Part shown: in pieces, positions 11,060-21,855 of the stretch | Layout: every line of letters begins with the position of its first letter | Numbering within the stretch: position 1 is the first letter of the stretch | NCBI RefSeq assembly: GCF_000004195.4 | Contig: NC_030681.2 | Coordinates: 141,914,006 to 141,978,005, forward strand | DNA: 64,000 nt | Source of the DNA: Xenopus tropicalis | Lineage: Eukaryota > Chordata > Amphibia > Anura > Pipidae | Reading direction: 5' to 3' | Notes under the pieces: model-generated | The model's database searches: none | Told to the model about the DNA's origin: nothing | What the model saw: the letters and a program-made list of their open reading frames with translations, nothing else | Position numbers and translations under genes: made by a program

Positions 11060-11885
11060 CAATTTTTACTCCCTTGAGTGCAGAACTTTGCTTCCTTTAT
11101 ATATAATTATGGAATATTTTATCATGTTAAAAAGCCTCGGCAAGATATGTTAATGTGAAAAAGCTGCTTGGCCTGGAACGCACTGTAGTTATGCCTTCAT
11201 TTATTGTCATTGATTCCGGGGAACATGCATCAGTGAGCTGCAAAAAGTAAAAGAAAATATGGATTTATTTGAATGCACATAGCCAGAGTTGGAGAGAAGA
11301 TGTCCATTAGGACTGGTTCCCTTATGCACTCTCCGGGGGGCAATACAATCTGCATAGAACTTATCCCTTAGATCTATTCTTAAGATCTGTTCTACCAAGA
11401 TATATTGAAATTGCTCATTAATTAGGGCCTTGCTGGGCCCCCTATACTCCTTGACCCAGCAACCACAGGGTCTACTTGCTCTGTAGTTACACCACTGCCC
11501 CCAATTAATGGGATTTTCTTATTGTTTTGGCCTCATAAATGGACCAATAAACTCCCAACCCAGTCAAGCGTGGCCATATTGGTTGCCTATATCATTCCAT
11601 GTATAGCCAGCTTTAGATATTGTAGACCTTCTTAAAATAAAGACAGCAGGGACACTCTGCTTTAACCTGCTTTGGTGAGTTGGATGCAAGGTGCAAAGTA
11701 TAGGGAGACACAGAGGTAATGGACACCCAGAATACCTTGCCTTTCTCTTCTGCCTCATTCCAGCTTTCAAATGGGGGTCACTGACCCCGGCAGCCAAAAA
11801 CAATTGCTCTGTAAGGCTGCAATTATCATTATTACTTTTTATTACGTATCTTTCTACGCAGGCCTTCTACTATTTATATTCCCAT
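11060..11885. other. Intergenic, no gene seen
   Basis: No supported gene or complete transposon; a fragment ending GTATAGCCAGCTTTAG near 11600 resembles the MITE end family of 3638-3948. Confidence 0.5.
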
Positions 11886-12092
11886 CTCTAATTTAAACCA
11901 CGGCCTGGTTGCTAGGGTAAATAAGACCCTAGCAACCAGATAGCTGCTAAAATACCAAATGGAGAGCTGCTATCAACGAAAAACGAATTAACTGAAAAAT
12001 CATCAAAAATGAAAAAAACAAAGACCAGTTGCAAATGAATATCAATGTCTACATCATAGTAAAAGTTAATAAGGTGAACTACCCCTTTAATT
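11886..12092 (-). mobile_element. Fragment of AAAGGGGTAGTTCACC repeat family
   Basis: Inverted copy of the family seen at 29589: contains CCCTAGCAACCAGATAGCTG and ends AAGGTGAACTACCCCTTTAA. Truncated at its left side. Confidence 0.7.
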
Positions 12093-12390
12093 AGAAAATG
12101 AGCCCTACATTTGGTTTTAGTTCAGTTCAGTTGTAGTTGAGTAGCGTTTAGTGTCACTATTATTAGATATTGATTTTCTGCTTTAAGATTGACCTGCAAA
12201 TTCCTAACAGCCACTGTAGCAATGGAACCTCCATCCATAATAGGAGTAATTATCAACTTACCAAGCCAAGCTCCTGGCCTCCTGTTGTAAGTCTATTGTA
12301 ATATTCAGTTGGACATTGCTGCTCTGGTTCTCATTTACAGTACATTGCTCAGTGTAGTAAGCCCATACCAAGCAGGGCACTTGGTATATA

Positions 12391-12596
12391 GATTGTAAGC
12401 TCTACGGGGCAGGGACCTCCATCCTCTTGTGTCTTTGACTCTTAATTTATTGCAACTGTATCTTGTATTTATTTGTATTTATTGTTATACTTTGTATTTA
12501 TCTATTATTATCTTAATAACCCCCTGTTTGTATTAATGTATTCTACTGTACAGCGCTGGGTACATAAGTAGCGCTTTATAAATAAATATATACATA
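12391..12596 (+). repeat. L2-like LINE/SINE 3' tail
   Basis: Starts GATTGTAAGCTCTACGGGGC and ends GTAGCGCTTTATAAATAAAT. The same module recurs at 42563-42750, 61436-61624 (inverted) and in part at 62394-62460. The GTAAGCTC..GGGCAGGGACC motif resembles vertebrate L2 3' ends; this family name is inference. Confidence 0.65.
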
Positions 12597-12599
12597 CAT

Positions 12600-13411
12600 A
12601 TATATAAATACACTATTAGCTCTGATAAGTCATTGTGGGACACATACTGTCATTTGTAAAAAGCTTTTCTACTCAAGGCCCCTTGTTGCTGTGAGATGCC
12701 AATTTATTCTGTGCCATTTTGGGTCCTACGCCTGTCTGCGTCCCACTCGCCCAGATGCATGGCACTGAGAAAATTGCATTATCAGAGTATGTCAGTATGA
12801 GACAGCAGCAATGGGATGCCAGGATCAATATCCTTACTCTTATATCCTCTGTCTAGTCAGCATCTTGGGTGGGTGGGGGGATCTCTATACAAAATGAAAA
12901 TAAGCCATTAAAACATATGTCTCACAGCCAGTAAGGTAAATGCATATTTCCTGTAACCCCCTCTGATAGGGAAAAGTCTTCTCCATGTTTATTTTTATTA
13001 GCAGTGGGATTAAAATTCTCCCTTTAGTATTCAGGTATTCCAGTCTTTCTCCCCCCTACAGACCCACGTTGCATCAAAGGGGAAATCAAAGCCAGGGACA
13101 GCCCCCACATTTACATAATTAACTGCCCCGGCTCTAAATCACTGATTGTGCGTGTGTTTAGTCGCAGAACTTCGTTGGTTCTTTGGGACATCAAAGAGCA
13201 GTCAACATAAACTTCACCTTTACGTTAGCAAGTGACGGCCTAATTCGCTCAGTGGGGGGGACAGCTAGTTCACCAGAGCCAATTCAGGCTGGAAAGTGCT
13301 TGCACTTTCACTCAGGTCACTTTGTGAGCAGTGTAAGAACAGTACTCATGTGTTGGTTGCCAAAGGGAGGGCCAAAGGGTGGGCAGGCAAGCAGAGGCCC
13401 AGCACCTAGGC
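12600..13411. other. Intergenic, no gene seen
   Basis: Mixed sequence without a coherent open frame or complete repeat. Confidence 0.5.
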
Positions 13412-13600
13412 CGGATAGAAGTACAGCTCTGGCTGGGCGATGGAAGTCTTTCTATCAGACCCAGAATGGCAGTATCTGGATTCTGGCAAATGCCAGAGGG
13501 GCTGCTGTAAGATGCCATAGACACTCACTATTTGGGGGGCTGTTTGGGCCTCCATGTACCTGAAATGCCAGGGCCTAGTTTGAATCCCAGTCCAGGCTGA
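13412..13600 (-). repeat. Dispersed repeat, inverted copy
   Basis: Reverse-complement relative of 9896-10050 and 25461-25620 (TGGATTCTGGCAAATGCCAG, ACACTCACTATTTGGGGGGC, ATGCCAGGGCCTAGTTTGAA). Confidence 0.6.
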
Positions 13601-14577
13601 AAAGGGTCGTTGCACACTCCTATAGTAGCACAAGGGGGGCGATCGTCCTGATTATGGCAATAATATTATCCATAAAACTCGGAGAGAAATAAATGGGAGC
13701 ATTTCCTTATGCGGCAGGGACATTGCTGTACCTCGTGCTTTGCTAAAAATCTGCCATGAGGTGCAGAGCTAAGTGATGCAGGGCACAAAGCAGCCTTGTG
13801 GGCTTATATACCAGGGCAGGGTGCAAAGTGCAAAAAATGGGCACAAGTCATTGTGCTTTTTGCACGGCTGAGCCCTGCCCATTGCTGAATGGCTGCAAAA
13901 TGGAGTTGGAGACCTGCATCTGCCCCATAAATTCAGCAGCACTATATTGATGAGGGGAAGGGCTTCCCAGTCCTGCCATGAAGTGAGATAAGAACCTTGC
14001 CTCAGGCAGCAGCCAGTTGCCAGGGGGGCAAAATGCCCAGTCCTTACTACCCTCATTGTGATCTGCCCAGAGTGCAGATATGCCCTTGTATTACTACACT
14101 AAGTGCTCTGCACTTGTGGCGGGGTGTAAATCTGGCCATACAATGTAAGATCCACTCACTTGTCTTCTCCCAATAAATCCACCTAGGGGCCTAGGGCCAA
14201 ATGATGGAACTAAAACAGCAAACAAAGGCACTGTCAGTTTGGGGACCACATCATCGAGTCGATGCAACGTAAAAATCAAACCTGGCCAATTGAGATCTAG
14301 CCGATTTCAGGCCAAACGCCGGTTGGGGGGGCCATTGTTGGTGACCAATCATGGGCAGATAACCTGCCAAATTGGTCTAAAGGACTGATATTGGCCTGTG
14401 TATGGTCGCCTTAAGTAAATGAGCCCTCTGTACTTACTACCTGCCATAGAGAAGACAGTAGGACAGGGCTCCGTAGCACTATGTTCCCACCGCTCTACCT
14501 AACTTAAATATCTTAATAATATACAAGACAGACAGGTATATCATACCCATAAATATACAGATAGTTAAGTCCCATTG
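13601..14577. other. Intergenic, no gene seen
   Basis: No supported gene. A fragment near 14380-14415 (GGCCTGTGTATGGTCGCCTT) resembles an end of the AGGTGGCCATACAC MITE family. Confidence 0.5.
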
Positions 14578-15123
14578 TACAAGTATAGTATATGTTATCC
14601 GGAAACCCATTATCCAGATATCTCCGATATTATGGGACAGCCAACTTCCTATAGACTCCATTTAAATCAAATACTTTTACTTTTCAAAATCAAACCAATA
14701 CTAATAATAAAACAGTACCTGTACTTGGTCCCAAGATATAATTACCCCTTATTGGGGGCAGAACAGCCCTATTGGGTTTATTTCATGGTTAAATGATTCC
14801 CCTTTCTCTGTAATAATAAAACAGTACCTGTACTTGATCCCAGCTAAGATATAATTACCCCTTATTGGGGGCAGAACAGCCCTATTGGGTTTATTTAATG
14901 GTTAAATGATCCCCTTTTCTCTGTAATAATAAAACAGTACCTGTACTTGATCCCAACTAAGATATAATTAATCCTTATTGGAGGCAGAACAGTCCTATTG
15001 GGTTTATTTAATGTTTAAATTATTTTTTTTTGAGACAAAGTATGGTGAACTAAATTACAGGAAGATCCCTCATCTGACAAACCCCAGGTTCTGAGAATTC
15101 TGGATAACAGACCCCATGCCTGT
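14578..15123 (+). mobile_element. TA-flanked MITE with ~3 internal 113-bp tandem units (array A)
   Basis: Left end TACAAGTATAGTATATGTTA is degenerate; right part carries TTCTGGATAACAGACCCCAT. The interior repeats a ~113-bp unit containing CAGTACCTGTACTTG and CCCCTTATTGGGGGCAGAAC about three times. Confidence 0.75.
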
Positions 15124-15570
15124 GAAAGCAACAAGAAGCTGCAAATTAAATGCATGGGACGAAGGATCCGTATAAACCTGAGGTACCATTATCTGCCCAT
15201 TTGGCTATTCCCTTATCTGCCTGTATGGAATCCTAATGAGCCCAGCCTGGCCGTTCTTATCTGAGCGATACCTGTATTCTACGTCATTTCCTGCTGGGCA
15301 CCGGACTGGGGCAATTTGCAGCTTTCTATGAAAATACCAGTCAGATGCAAATTACAGGGCTGGCTGGGGGGGGACAGGGGAAAGTTTTACTAAGGTTTAA
15401 TGCCATTATCATAGCTTCCAGCATTCTTTCCCCATGCATTTCCACTATATAGCCACTGATATCTATACTGATAGTATATTTCTATAAAGCCATACTATAC
15501 CTCTAAACAATGTAGGTCTCTATAAACATAAAACATATGTAAAACCCTGCTTGGCCTAAATAAACCATTG

Positions 15571-16430
15571 TACAGGTATGGGACCTGTTATCCAGAATGC
15601 TCTCGGCCTGGTTTTCTGGATAAGGTATCTTTCCATAATTTGGATCTTAAATCTGCTAAAAATCATTTAAACATTAAATAAATCCAATAGGATTGTTCTG
15701 CCCCCAATAAGGGGTAATTATATCTTAGTTGGGATCAAGTACAAGGTACTGTTTTATTATTACAGAGAAAAGGGAATCATTTAACCATTAAATAAACCCA
15801 ATAGGGCTGTTCTGCCCCAATAAGGGGTAATTATATCTTAGTTGGGATCAAGTACAGGTACTGTTTTATTATTACAGAGAAAAGGGAATCATTTAACCAT
15901 GAAATAAACCCAATAGGGCTGTTCTGCCCCCAATAAGGGGTAATTATATCTTAGTTGGGATCAAGTACAGGTACTGTTTTATTATTACAGAGGAAAGGGA
16001 ATCATTTAACCATTAAATAAACCCAATAGGGCTGTTCTGCCCCCAATAAGGGGTAATTATATCTTAGTTGGGATCAAGTACAGGTACTGTTTTATTATTA
16101 CAGAGGAAAGGGAATCATTTAACCATTAAATAAACCCAATAGGGCTGTTCTGCCCCCAATAAGGGGTAATTATATCTTAGTTGGGATCAAGTACAGGTAC
16201 TGTTTTATTATTACAGAGAAAAGGGAATCATTTAACCATTAAATAAACCCAATAGGGCTGTTCTGCCCCCAATAAGGTGTAATTATATCTTAGTTGGGAT
16301 CAAGTACAGGTACTGTTTTATTATTACAGAGAAAAGGGAATCATTTAACCTTTAAATAAACCCAATAGGGCTGTTCTGCCCCCAATAAAGGGTAATTATA
16401 TCTTAGTTGGGATCAAGTACAGGTACTGGA
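15571..16430 (-). mobile_element. Same MITE inverted, ~7 internal 113-bp units (array B), truncated
   Basis: Left end TACAGGTATGGGACCTGTTA is intact. Units (GTACTGTTTTATTATTACAG at about 15748, 15860, 15974, 16088, 16202, 16315) run to 16430, where the element stops inside a unit and abuts a fragment of another MITE (CACCTTAACTC near 16465). Confidence 0.8.
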
Positions 16431-16472
16431 GAAGATCGCCAAGCGAGCGGATCTTCACGGATATGGGCACCT

Positions 16473-16815
16473 TAACTCTTCAACTGGTTTTTATTATTTA
16501 TTTTTTAGATTTTTTTTTCTATTCAGGCCCTCTCCTATTCATATACCAGTCTCTCATACAAACCACTCTCGGGTTGCTAAGGTAGCCTGGACCCTAGCAA
16601 CCAAATAGCTGCTTAATCTCTAAAGTGGAGAGCTGCTGAACTAAAAATGAAATAATTAAAAAACTACAAATAATAAAAAATGAAGACCAATTGCAAATTG
16701 CCTCAGAATATTACTCTCTACATCATAATAAAGTTAACAGACCCTTTTAATATAATATAAACTATCTTATTGGTTAAGTATTCATTCTCGGTGTATAGTT
16801 TTCCTTTAAGGGATG
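16473..16815 (-). mobile_element. AAAGGGGTAGTTCACC family, inverted copy
   Basis: Contains CCCTAGCAACCAAATAGCTG, GTGGAGAGCTGCTGAAC and GACCAATTGCAAATTGCCTC, the internal blocks of the repeat at 29589 in reverse orientation. Confidence 0.6.
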
Positions 16816-16818
16816 TTT

Positions 16819-17319
16819 GTCCTGTAACACTAAAGAGTCGCTGAACTACAACTCCCAGAATCCCAAATCAGCCCTCAGATTAATCCCCGAAGTTCCACTG
16901 CCTGACTCCAAATTTTTTTTAAAAAACAGTTTTTGGCAATTATATGATAAATATGTGAATGTTCCGTTCCGTGCTCCAGAAACGATTCTGCCGCCCACAA
17001 CAATGTAAATATTAATTTTAAAATAATCTGTCTTGGCTTCATCTTGTGACACCCGCACTGTATTTACTGAGCAAATATACAGACAGTTCCATTGTGACGT
17101 TAATATCATATCAATATTTGCCGGTTTTAAGCCCAGGGAATGCTTTCTCATATATATAGATGGGTAATGGCACAGGAACATTTCTGGACAGTCAGGCAAA
17201 GCCTATGGTCACATTCAGTTTGATAGAATTTACTTGACTGCAGTCCTTTCTACAGTGTGTTAGTGATCAGTGGCAGCGCTGAGCTCTACTAGCCCTTAGA
17301 GAGGGGATGTCCACATGGA
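16819..17319. other. Intergenic, no gene seen
   Basis: No complete repeat recognised. The opposed open frames at 16817-17199 have no conserved features. Confidence 0.5.
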
Positions 17320-17518
17320 GTTGCCACCTCTCCTGCCCGGGAACTCCGGGCAGGGAGGCAGGGTGTGACATCATAAGGGTGGGGCGTGACATCATGGGGA
17401 CGGGTGACATCATCACAGGAGTGGGGCTATGACGCAATGATCGGCAATTGGCTGTATCAGTCTTAGAGAATCCTGCCTAGTTTTTCAAATTGGGAAAATG
17501 GGACAGGTGGCAACCCTA
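17320..17518. repeat. Dispersed repeat, GACATCAT / AGGTGGCAACCCT family
   Basis: Contains GTGACATCATGGGGACGGGT and ends ACAGGTGGCAACCCT. Related sequence lies at 28575-28812 and 41192-41428, with a short piece at 44277-44311. Confidence 0.6.
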
Positions 17519-17551
17519 TGTCCACATTTTGGCAACCTGCGTGCTGAGTAA

Positions 17552-17735
17552 AGCTGGCCATACACGCAGCGATGATATTGGTGCGTGTATGGCGGCTCAG
17601 CGAGGCAACCGATATCGCAAAAGGCTGATGAACAATAGGTAGGATTTCTATTGTTTCTACCTCCATATCTGACGATTCAGCCCTGAATGTCAGTGGAGGG
17701 TGAAAGATCAAAAATCGCTACGTGTATGGCCACCT
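17552..17735. mobile_element. Short MITE, AGCTGGCCATACACG ends, TAA duplication
   Basis: Ends AGCTGGCCATACACG and CGTGTATGGCCACCT are inverted repeats, flanked by TAA at 17549-17551 and 17736-17738. Same family as 3638-3948. Confidence 0.8.
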
Positions 17736-18014
17736 TAAGGTTGAGCAGATACAATCTTTGGCCTGATTGGATCATGCTGTTGAAGTAAAGGACCTTGTTA
17801 CCATGCCAATGCAGTTCTTATCCAATGTGCATTTTAAACAAATCAGGCTGATTTTCCGCCTGGATTTGTGGGCAGGCCACAAAAGCCTGGGCCTTGGGCA
17901 GCACAAAATAAGAGCTGGGATGCTGGCCAGCTGCATCTGAATCGGGAACACTGGACGGGCAGGAGATTTTGAGATTTGTGTTAATCCTTAGAGCTGAAGG
18001 GCTCGCATGTGTGA

Positions 18015-18498
18015 CTGTCAGGCGGCACGGTTGCAGCTGGCCTAGGGGTGCACAGGCGGCACGGTTGCAGCTGGCCTAGGGGTGCACAGGCGGCACAATT
18101 GCAGCTGGCCTAGGGGTGCACAGGCGGCACGGTTTCAGCTGGCCTAGGGGTGCACAGGCGGCACGGTTGCAACTGGCCTAGGGGTGCACAGGCGGCACGG
18201 TTGCAGCTGGCCTAGGGGTGCACATGTGGCACAGTTGCAGCTGGCCTAGGAGTGCACAGGCGGCACGGTTGCAGCTGGCCTAGGGGTGCACAGGCGGCAT
18301 GGTTGCAGCTGGCCTAGGGGTGCACAGGCGGCACAATTGCAGCTGGCCTAGGGGTGCACAGGCAGCACGGTTGCAGCTGGCCTAGGGGTGCACAGGCGGT
18401 ATGGTTGCAGCTGGCCTAGGGGTGCACAGGCGGCACGGTTGAAGCTGGCCTAGGGGTGCACAGGCGGCACAGTTGCAGCTGGCCTAGGGGTGCACAGG
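18015..18498 (+). repeat. 34-bp minisatellite, about 14 units
   Basis: Unit holds CGGCACGGTTGCAGCTGGCC followed by TAGGGGTGCACAGG, repeated with few substitutions. Ends exactly where the hAT-like element at 18499 begins. Confidence 0.95.
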
Positions 18499-18687
18499 CA
18501 GTGGCGTAACTAGGGGACAATGTGCCCAGATGCAAAAACTGCACCCGTCGCCCCCCAAGTCTGTCCTGCTTCCTGCTGTTACACTCACTGTGTGCATGCT
18601 CTTACAATCAGATCTTCTGGGTGCCCTGCGGGGGGTGCTGACCTGGATGCATTTGCACCCACTGCTACCCCAATAGAAATGCCACTG
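18499..18687 (+). mobile_element. hAT-like element with CAGTGGCGTAAC end
   Basis: Starts CAGTGGCGTAACTAGGGG and ends ATGCCACTG. Flanks TGCACAGG (18491-18498) and AGCACAGG (18688-18695) form an 8-bp duplication with one mismatch. The left copy is part of the minisatellite unit. Same end family as 40975-41151. Confidence 0.75.
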
Positions 18688-18699
18688 AGCACAGGTTAA

Positions 18700-20400
18700 A
18701 AATCAGTTTCCGTTTTCAGCGAGATCTTGGCACCGCATACACAGGCCAGTAAGGTGCCAGCTTGGTCTGGAAGGGCAGAGTCAGCACCTTTAATTATAGA
18801 TACGAGAGTGCAAATCTGCAAATCCCCTAAACTCTCTTTAGGCGGCCCATATGTAGTAGGGCCCCACAAAGCAAGAACTGTAGGTAGAGAAGGGGGATGT
18901 TTACCTTTAGCAACAGCTGAATGGCCCAAGCGGGATACAGTATAAATGCAATTCATCTCTAACAATAACGGTCTGTCATTATAGGACAAAATCTAAAGTA
19001 CTGATTAATGCACTGATGTACTGAAATGTGGAACTGGTTCTTGCAAGTCCCCCGTGAAAGCAAAGATTTAATTGGTATTTTATTATTCTGCTGCAAGGCC
19101 TAATTTCTTGTAAATGCAGTGCTTTCCTTGTACTTCTTGTTCTGTCAGTGGTATGTATTATCTAAAGGGATTTACATTCTAGCCGGTGGGATGGCATTGC
19201 GGGGAGATTAGCCGCCCGGTGACTAATCTCCCCGTGTGTCACTGCCCTAAGGACCTGGGCACAGGGAGAGGCTGGTCCACTTTTTTCCGGCATGCAGCTC
19301 CTTTATCTGCACTGAAAAGTACAGCTTCACTAAGGCAGCAGAGCCAGTAAGGGAGAATACTCCCAGCTATTCCTCCTGGTTGGAGCAATGAAGCTGCTCT
19401 TGCTAGCTATTTCTGATCTGACTTACTTTCCTAGAAAATGCTATAATATGAACTGACCTTCTCTAAATAAATCTTCGTTCACGGGGTCCCTGCTCCCCAA
19501 CTTCACTAGAGAAGGTGATGTTTTTAGGGCAAGAAACTTTACTGGGCCTTGTTAATCCCAGGCTTAGTGGGACATCCACCTGGTTCAACAGATGCCGGCC
19601 AAAGATGAAGTATCCACCTCCTGCTAAACACTATATTACAGTGTGCAGGAAGTGGTCATAAGGCTTATGGCCAATAATGAACAGATGAGTAAATATAAGA
19701 AAATATACAAGGGCTTCTGCCTAGTAACTAGAAATAAGGAAGTGGTAGGGTTTAACTCCTTAGGGTCATATTAATTAATTACACATTTTAGAACTTTGAA
19801 TTTTTTTGAAATTGAAAAAAAAAAACTGCCTAGTGATTTTGCAGGGAAAAAAAAAAAATAATAATAATAAAAAAAAATATATATATATATAGACATTATT
19901 TATCAAGAAAAAATAACATTTGCATTTTTTTAAGTCCCAAGCACAAGTGACTAAACACTTGTGGGAAAAAATTGAATTAAGAAAATGGGGGAAATGTACC
20001 CAAAGACAAAAGTATGGAAAAAAGTAAAAATGTTCAAAATTGCGCACATTTTTCAAATTGTACTTTAGTAAATATACCCTTAAATGTACATTTTGATATT
20101 TTCTTTCATTCCAAGCACAACAAGACATCTATTTTAGCTAAAGATTTGCAATGAGGCATTAAAAATGCATAAAAATGATGGACCGTTTTAAGTAGAAATA
20201 CATTTCTTGATTTGCACTTTAGTGACTAGGCTCCTAAACATATATTTTGACAGTGGGGATTGATTCCAATGCAGATCTTCTTCAGTTTCTGCCCATTTTA
20301 ACTTGTTAATTGGGGTCCTACAACCTCTCCCCCTCCCTCTTTCCTCTCCCAGATCTGTTTACTGAAAGCCAATTTAGCTGAAGGCTGATAATTCTCAATG
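18700..20400. other. Upstream region of msgn1, no gene seen
   Basis: Mostly non-repetitive, with an A/T-rich stretch at 19798-19890. 19480-19775 shares blocks with 59755-60052 (TTCACGGGG(T/C)CC, CAGGAAGTGGTCA), a dispersed repeat of unknown type. Confidence 0.5.
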
Positions 20401-20410
20401 AAAAGTAAAG

Positions 20411-20462
20411 TCACACTTGACCAGTCCATTTTCCATGTTGACACCTTGTTGTCTCCTTTGAA
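20411..20462 (+). promoter_or_regulatory. Candidate T-box and TCF/LEF sites upstream of msgn1
   Basis: TCACACTT at 20411-20418 and TGACACCT at 20439-20446 each differ from the T-box half-site TCACACCT by one base. CCTTTGAA at 20455-20462 fits the TCF/LEF core. All lie 40-90 bases upstream of the TATA box. T-box factors and Wnt signalling are known inputs to mesogenin genes; binding here is inference. Confidence 0.5.
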
Positions 20463-20502
20463 CTCCTCCATTAAGCCGCCCACTCCAGCTTTAGCAGGTC
20501 TG

Positions 20503-20510
20503 TATAAAAG
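20503..20510 (+). promoter_or_regulatory. msgn1: msgn1 TATA box
   Basis: TATAAAAG, a canonical TATA element, 139 bases upstream of the first codon of msgn1 used here. Transcription should start near 20530-20540, giving a 5'UTR of roughly 110-120 bases. Confidence 0.8.
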
Positions 20511-20648
20511 GGCCTCCCCCCCACCAGCCTCCACTCACTCGGAACTTTGTCAGCCCTCAGCTAAGAGGCAGCCTGTTGTGTGTGGCTACTGTATTGGACT
20601 TGCGCAAGAAGCTCCTGGTTGGAACCATTTAGGAAGGTCTTGCTACTG

Positions 20649-21167
20649 ATGGAGACTCTGCACCATCCACTGGTAAAAATGGAAGATGACTATGCCTTGA
20701 GTTCAGACTCTGAGCCAAATTCTTCTTGCATGGCCAGCACTTGGGATTGGAAAAATAATGATGAGCGCTACTCACTTAGCCAGACCCCATCACCTCAGAG
20801 TTTGTCCCCGGCAGTCTCCTACGAGTCTCCTTATTCCTCCAGCTCACACACCCAAGGTCTGGAGGAGATGCCATTTAGCTACAGCTTGCTACAATATCCT
20901 TCACTTTGCCACGGAGACAACGGAGATCTCACTAAGAAGGATCATGGGCATAAACCTTCCATGACAGTCCAACGTAGGAGAAAAGCCAGTGAGAGGGAGA
21001 AGCTACGCATGAGGGCAATCGCTGAGGCCCTTCACACCCTGCGCAACAATTTACCCCCAATGTACAGCCAAGGGAGACAACCACTCACCAAAATCCAAAC
21101 CTTAAAGTGCACCATCAACTACATCAGTGAACTCACAAACCTGCTCCAGTGCTCCAAGAGAGTGTGA
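20649..21167 (+). CDS. msgn1: msgn1, mesogenin 1 bHLH transcription factor
   Basis: Mesogenin 1 is a nuclear Class II bHLH activator of presomitic mesoderm identity. It dimerises with E proteins on E-boxes and drives segmentation and paraxial genes. The single exon encodes 172 residues. The N-terminal half is acidic and Ser/Pro-rich (EDDYALSSDSEPNSS, SQTPSPQSLSP). The bHLH spans about residues 109-166: basic region RRRKASEREKLRMR, helix 1 AIAEALHTLRNNLPP, loop MYSQGRQPLTK, helix 2 IQTLKCTINYISELTNLL. The protein stops six residues after helix 2, as in this family. The start is the first in-frame ATG downstream of the TATA box (METLHHPLVK); a second Met lies at residue 11. The -3 base is C, so the Kozak context is only moderate. 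Placement next to gen1 matches human 2p24.2. No introns or breaks. Confidence 0.96.
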   Translation: METLHHPLVKMEDDYALSSDSEPNSSCMASTWDWKNNDERYSLSQTPSPQSLSPAVSYESPYSSSSHTQGLEEMPFSYSLLQYPSLCHGDNGDLTKKDHGHKPSMTVQRRRKASEREKLRMRAIAEALHTLRNNLPPMYSQGRQPLTKIQTLKCTINYISELTNLLQCSKRV

Positions 21168-21506
21168 GCTTGCTTACTAATGATACAGGAACTGAGGACT
21201 ACTGGGTTTAACTTGGGACAAGCCAGTTTTCTGCTGATGGACATGTGTTTGGGGTCTTCTGCCATATGGAGATATCTCAACTGACACACAAGGCTGGATT
21301 TACTTAGTCGTTCTGCTAAGCAGCCTCTAAATACTCTTTAATGTGAAGAGGTAAAAATGACTTAAAGACTCTATTTCTTACGCCTGCCCCTGCCATGATT
21401 ATGTGTGCAACTGCTGTAAATACCCCATGGTTTGTGTATATTTGATAATTACCCTTTATCTTTTGCTTATTTATAACAATACAGTCATGTTCATTTTAAA
21501 TTGGTA

Positions 21507-21512
21507 AATAAA
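21507..21512 (+). terminator. msgn1: msgn1 poly(A) signal
   Basis: AATAAA, 340 bases after the msgn1 stop codon and the first canonical signal on this strand; followed within 30 bases by a T-rich stretch. Confidence 0.75.
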
Positions 21513-21636
21513 AAGACTAGTAACTTAATTTTTTACATTTATTACTTTGTCTTTTTAAGTTATGTACTCTCATAATTATAAATGCACTGATTCCTTTCTT
21601 AAGCAAGGAAATAATTAGCTAAAAAATATTTAAAGT

Positions 21637-21643
21637 ATCTATC

Positions 21644-21674
<31 letters not shown>

Positions 21675-21701
21675 ATCTATCTTTCTTTCTATCTATGTAT
21701 C

Positions 21702-21740
<39 letters not shown>

Positions 21741-21808
21741 ATCTATCTATCTTTCTTTCTATCTATGTATCATCTATCTATAATCTATCTATCTATCTGT
21801 CTATCATC

Positions 21809-21852
<44 letters not shown>

Positions 21853-21855
21853 CAT
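21637..21855. repeat. (ATCT)n microsatellite
   Basis: Long interrupted run of TATC repeats with ATC and TTTC variants, starting about 125 bases after the msgn1 poly(A) signal. Shorter satellites of the same motif are at 22244-22310, 22486-22513 and 22617-22636. The long Ile/Tyr/Leu/Ser open frame here is an artefact. Confidence 0.95.

Noticed and set aside
12391..12596. Possible small RNA gene in the GATTGTAAGCTC module
   Set aside because: Multi-copy with decayed relatives and an AATAAA-type tail, which fits a retroposon 3' end better than an RNA gene; no tRNA-type A and B boxes were found.
20580..20648. In-frame N-terminal extension of msgn1
   Set aside because: It begins at GTG, not ATG, and lies in the predicted 5'UTR; METLHHPLVK is the first ATG downstream of the TATA box.
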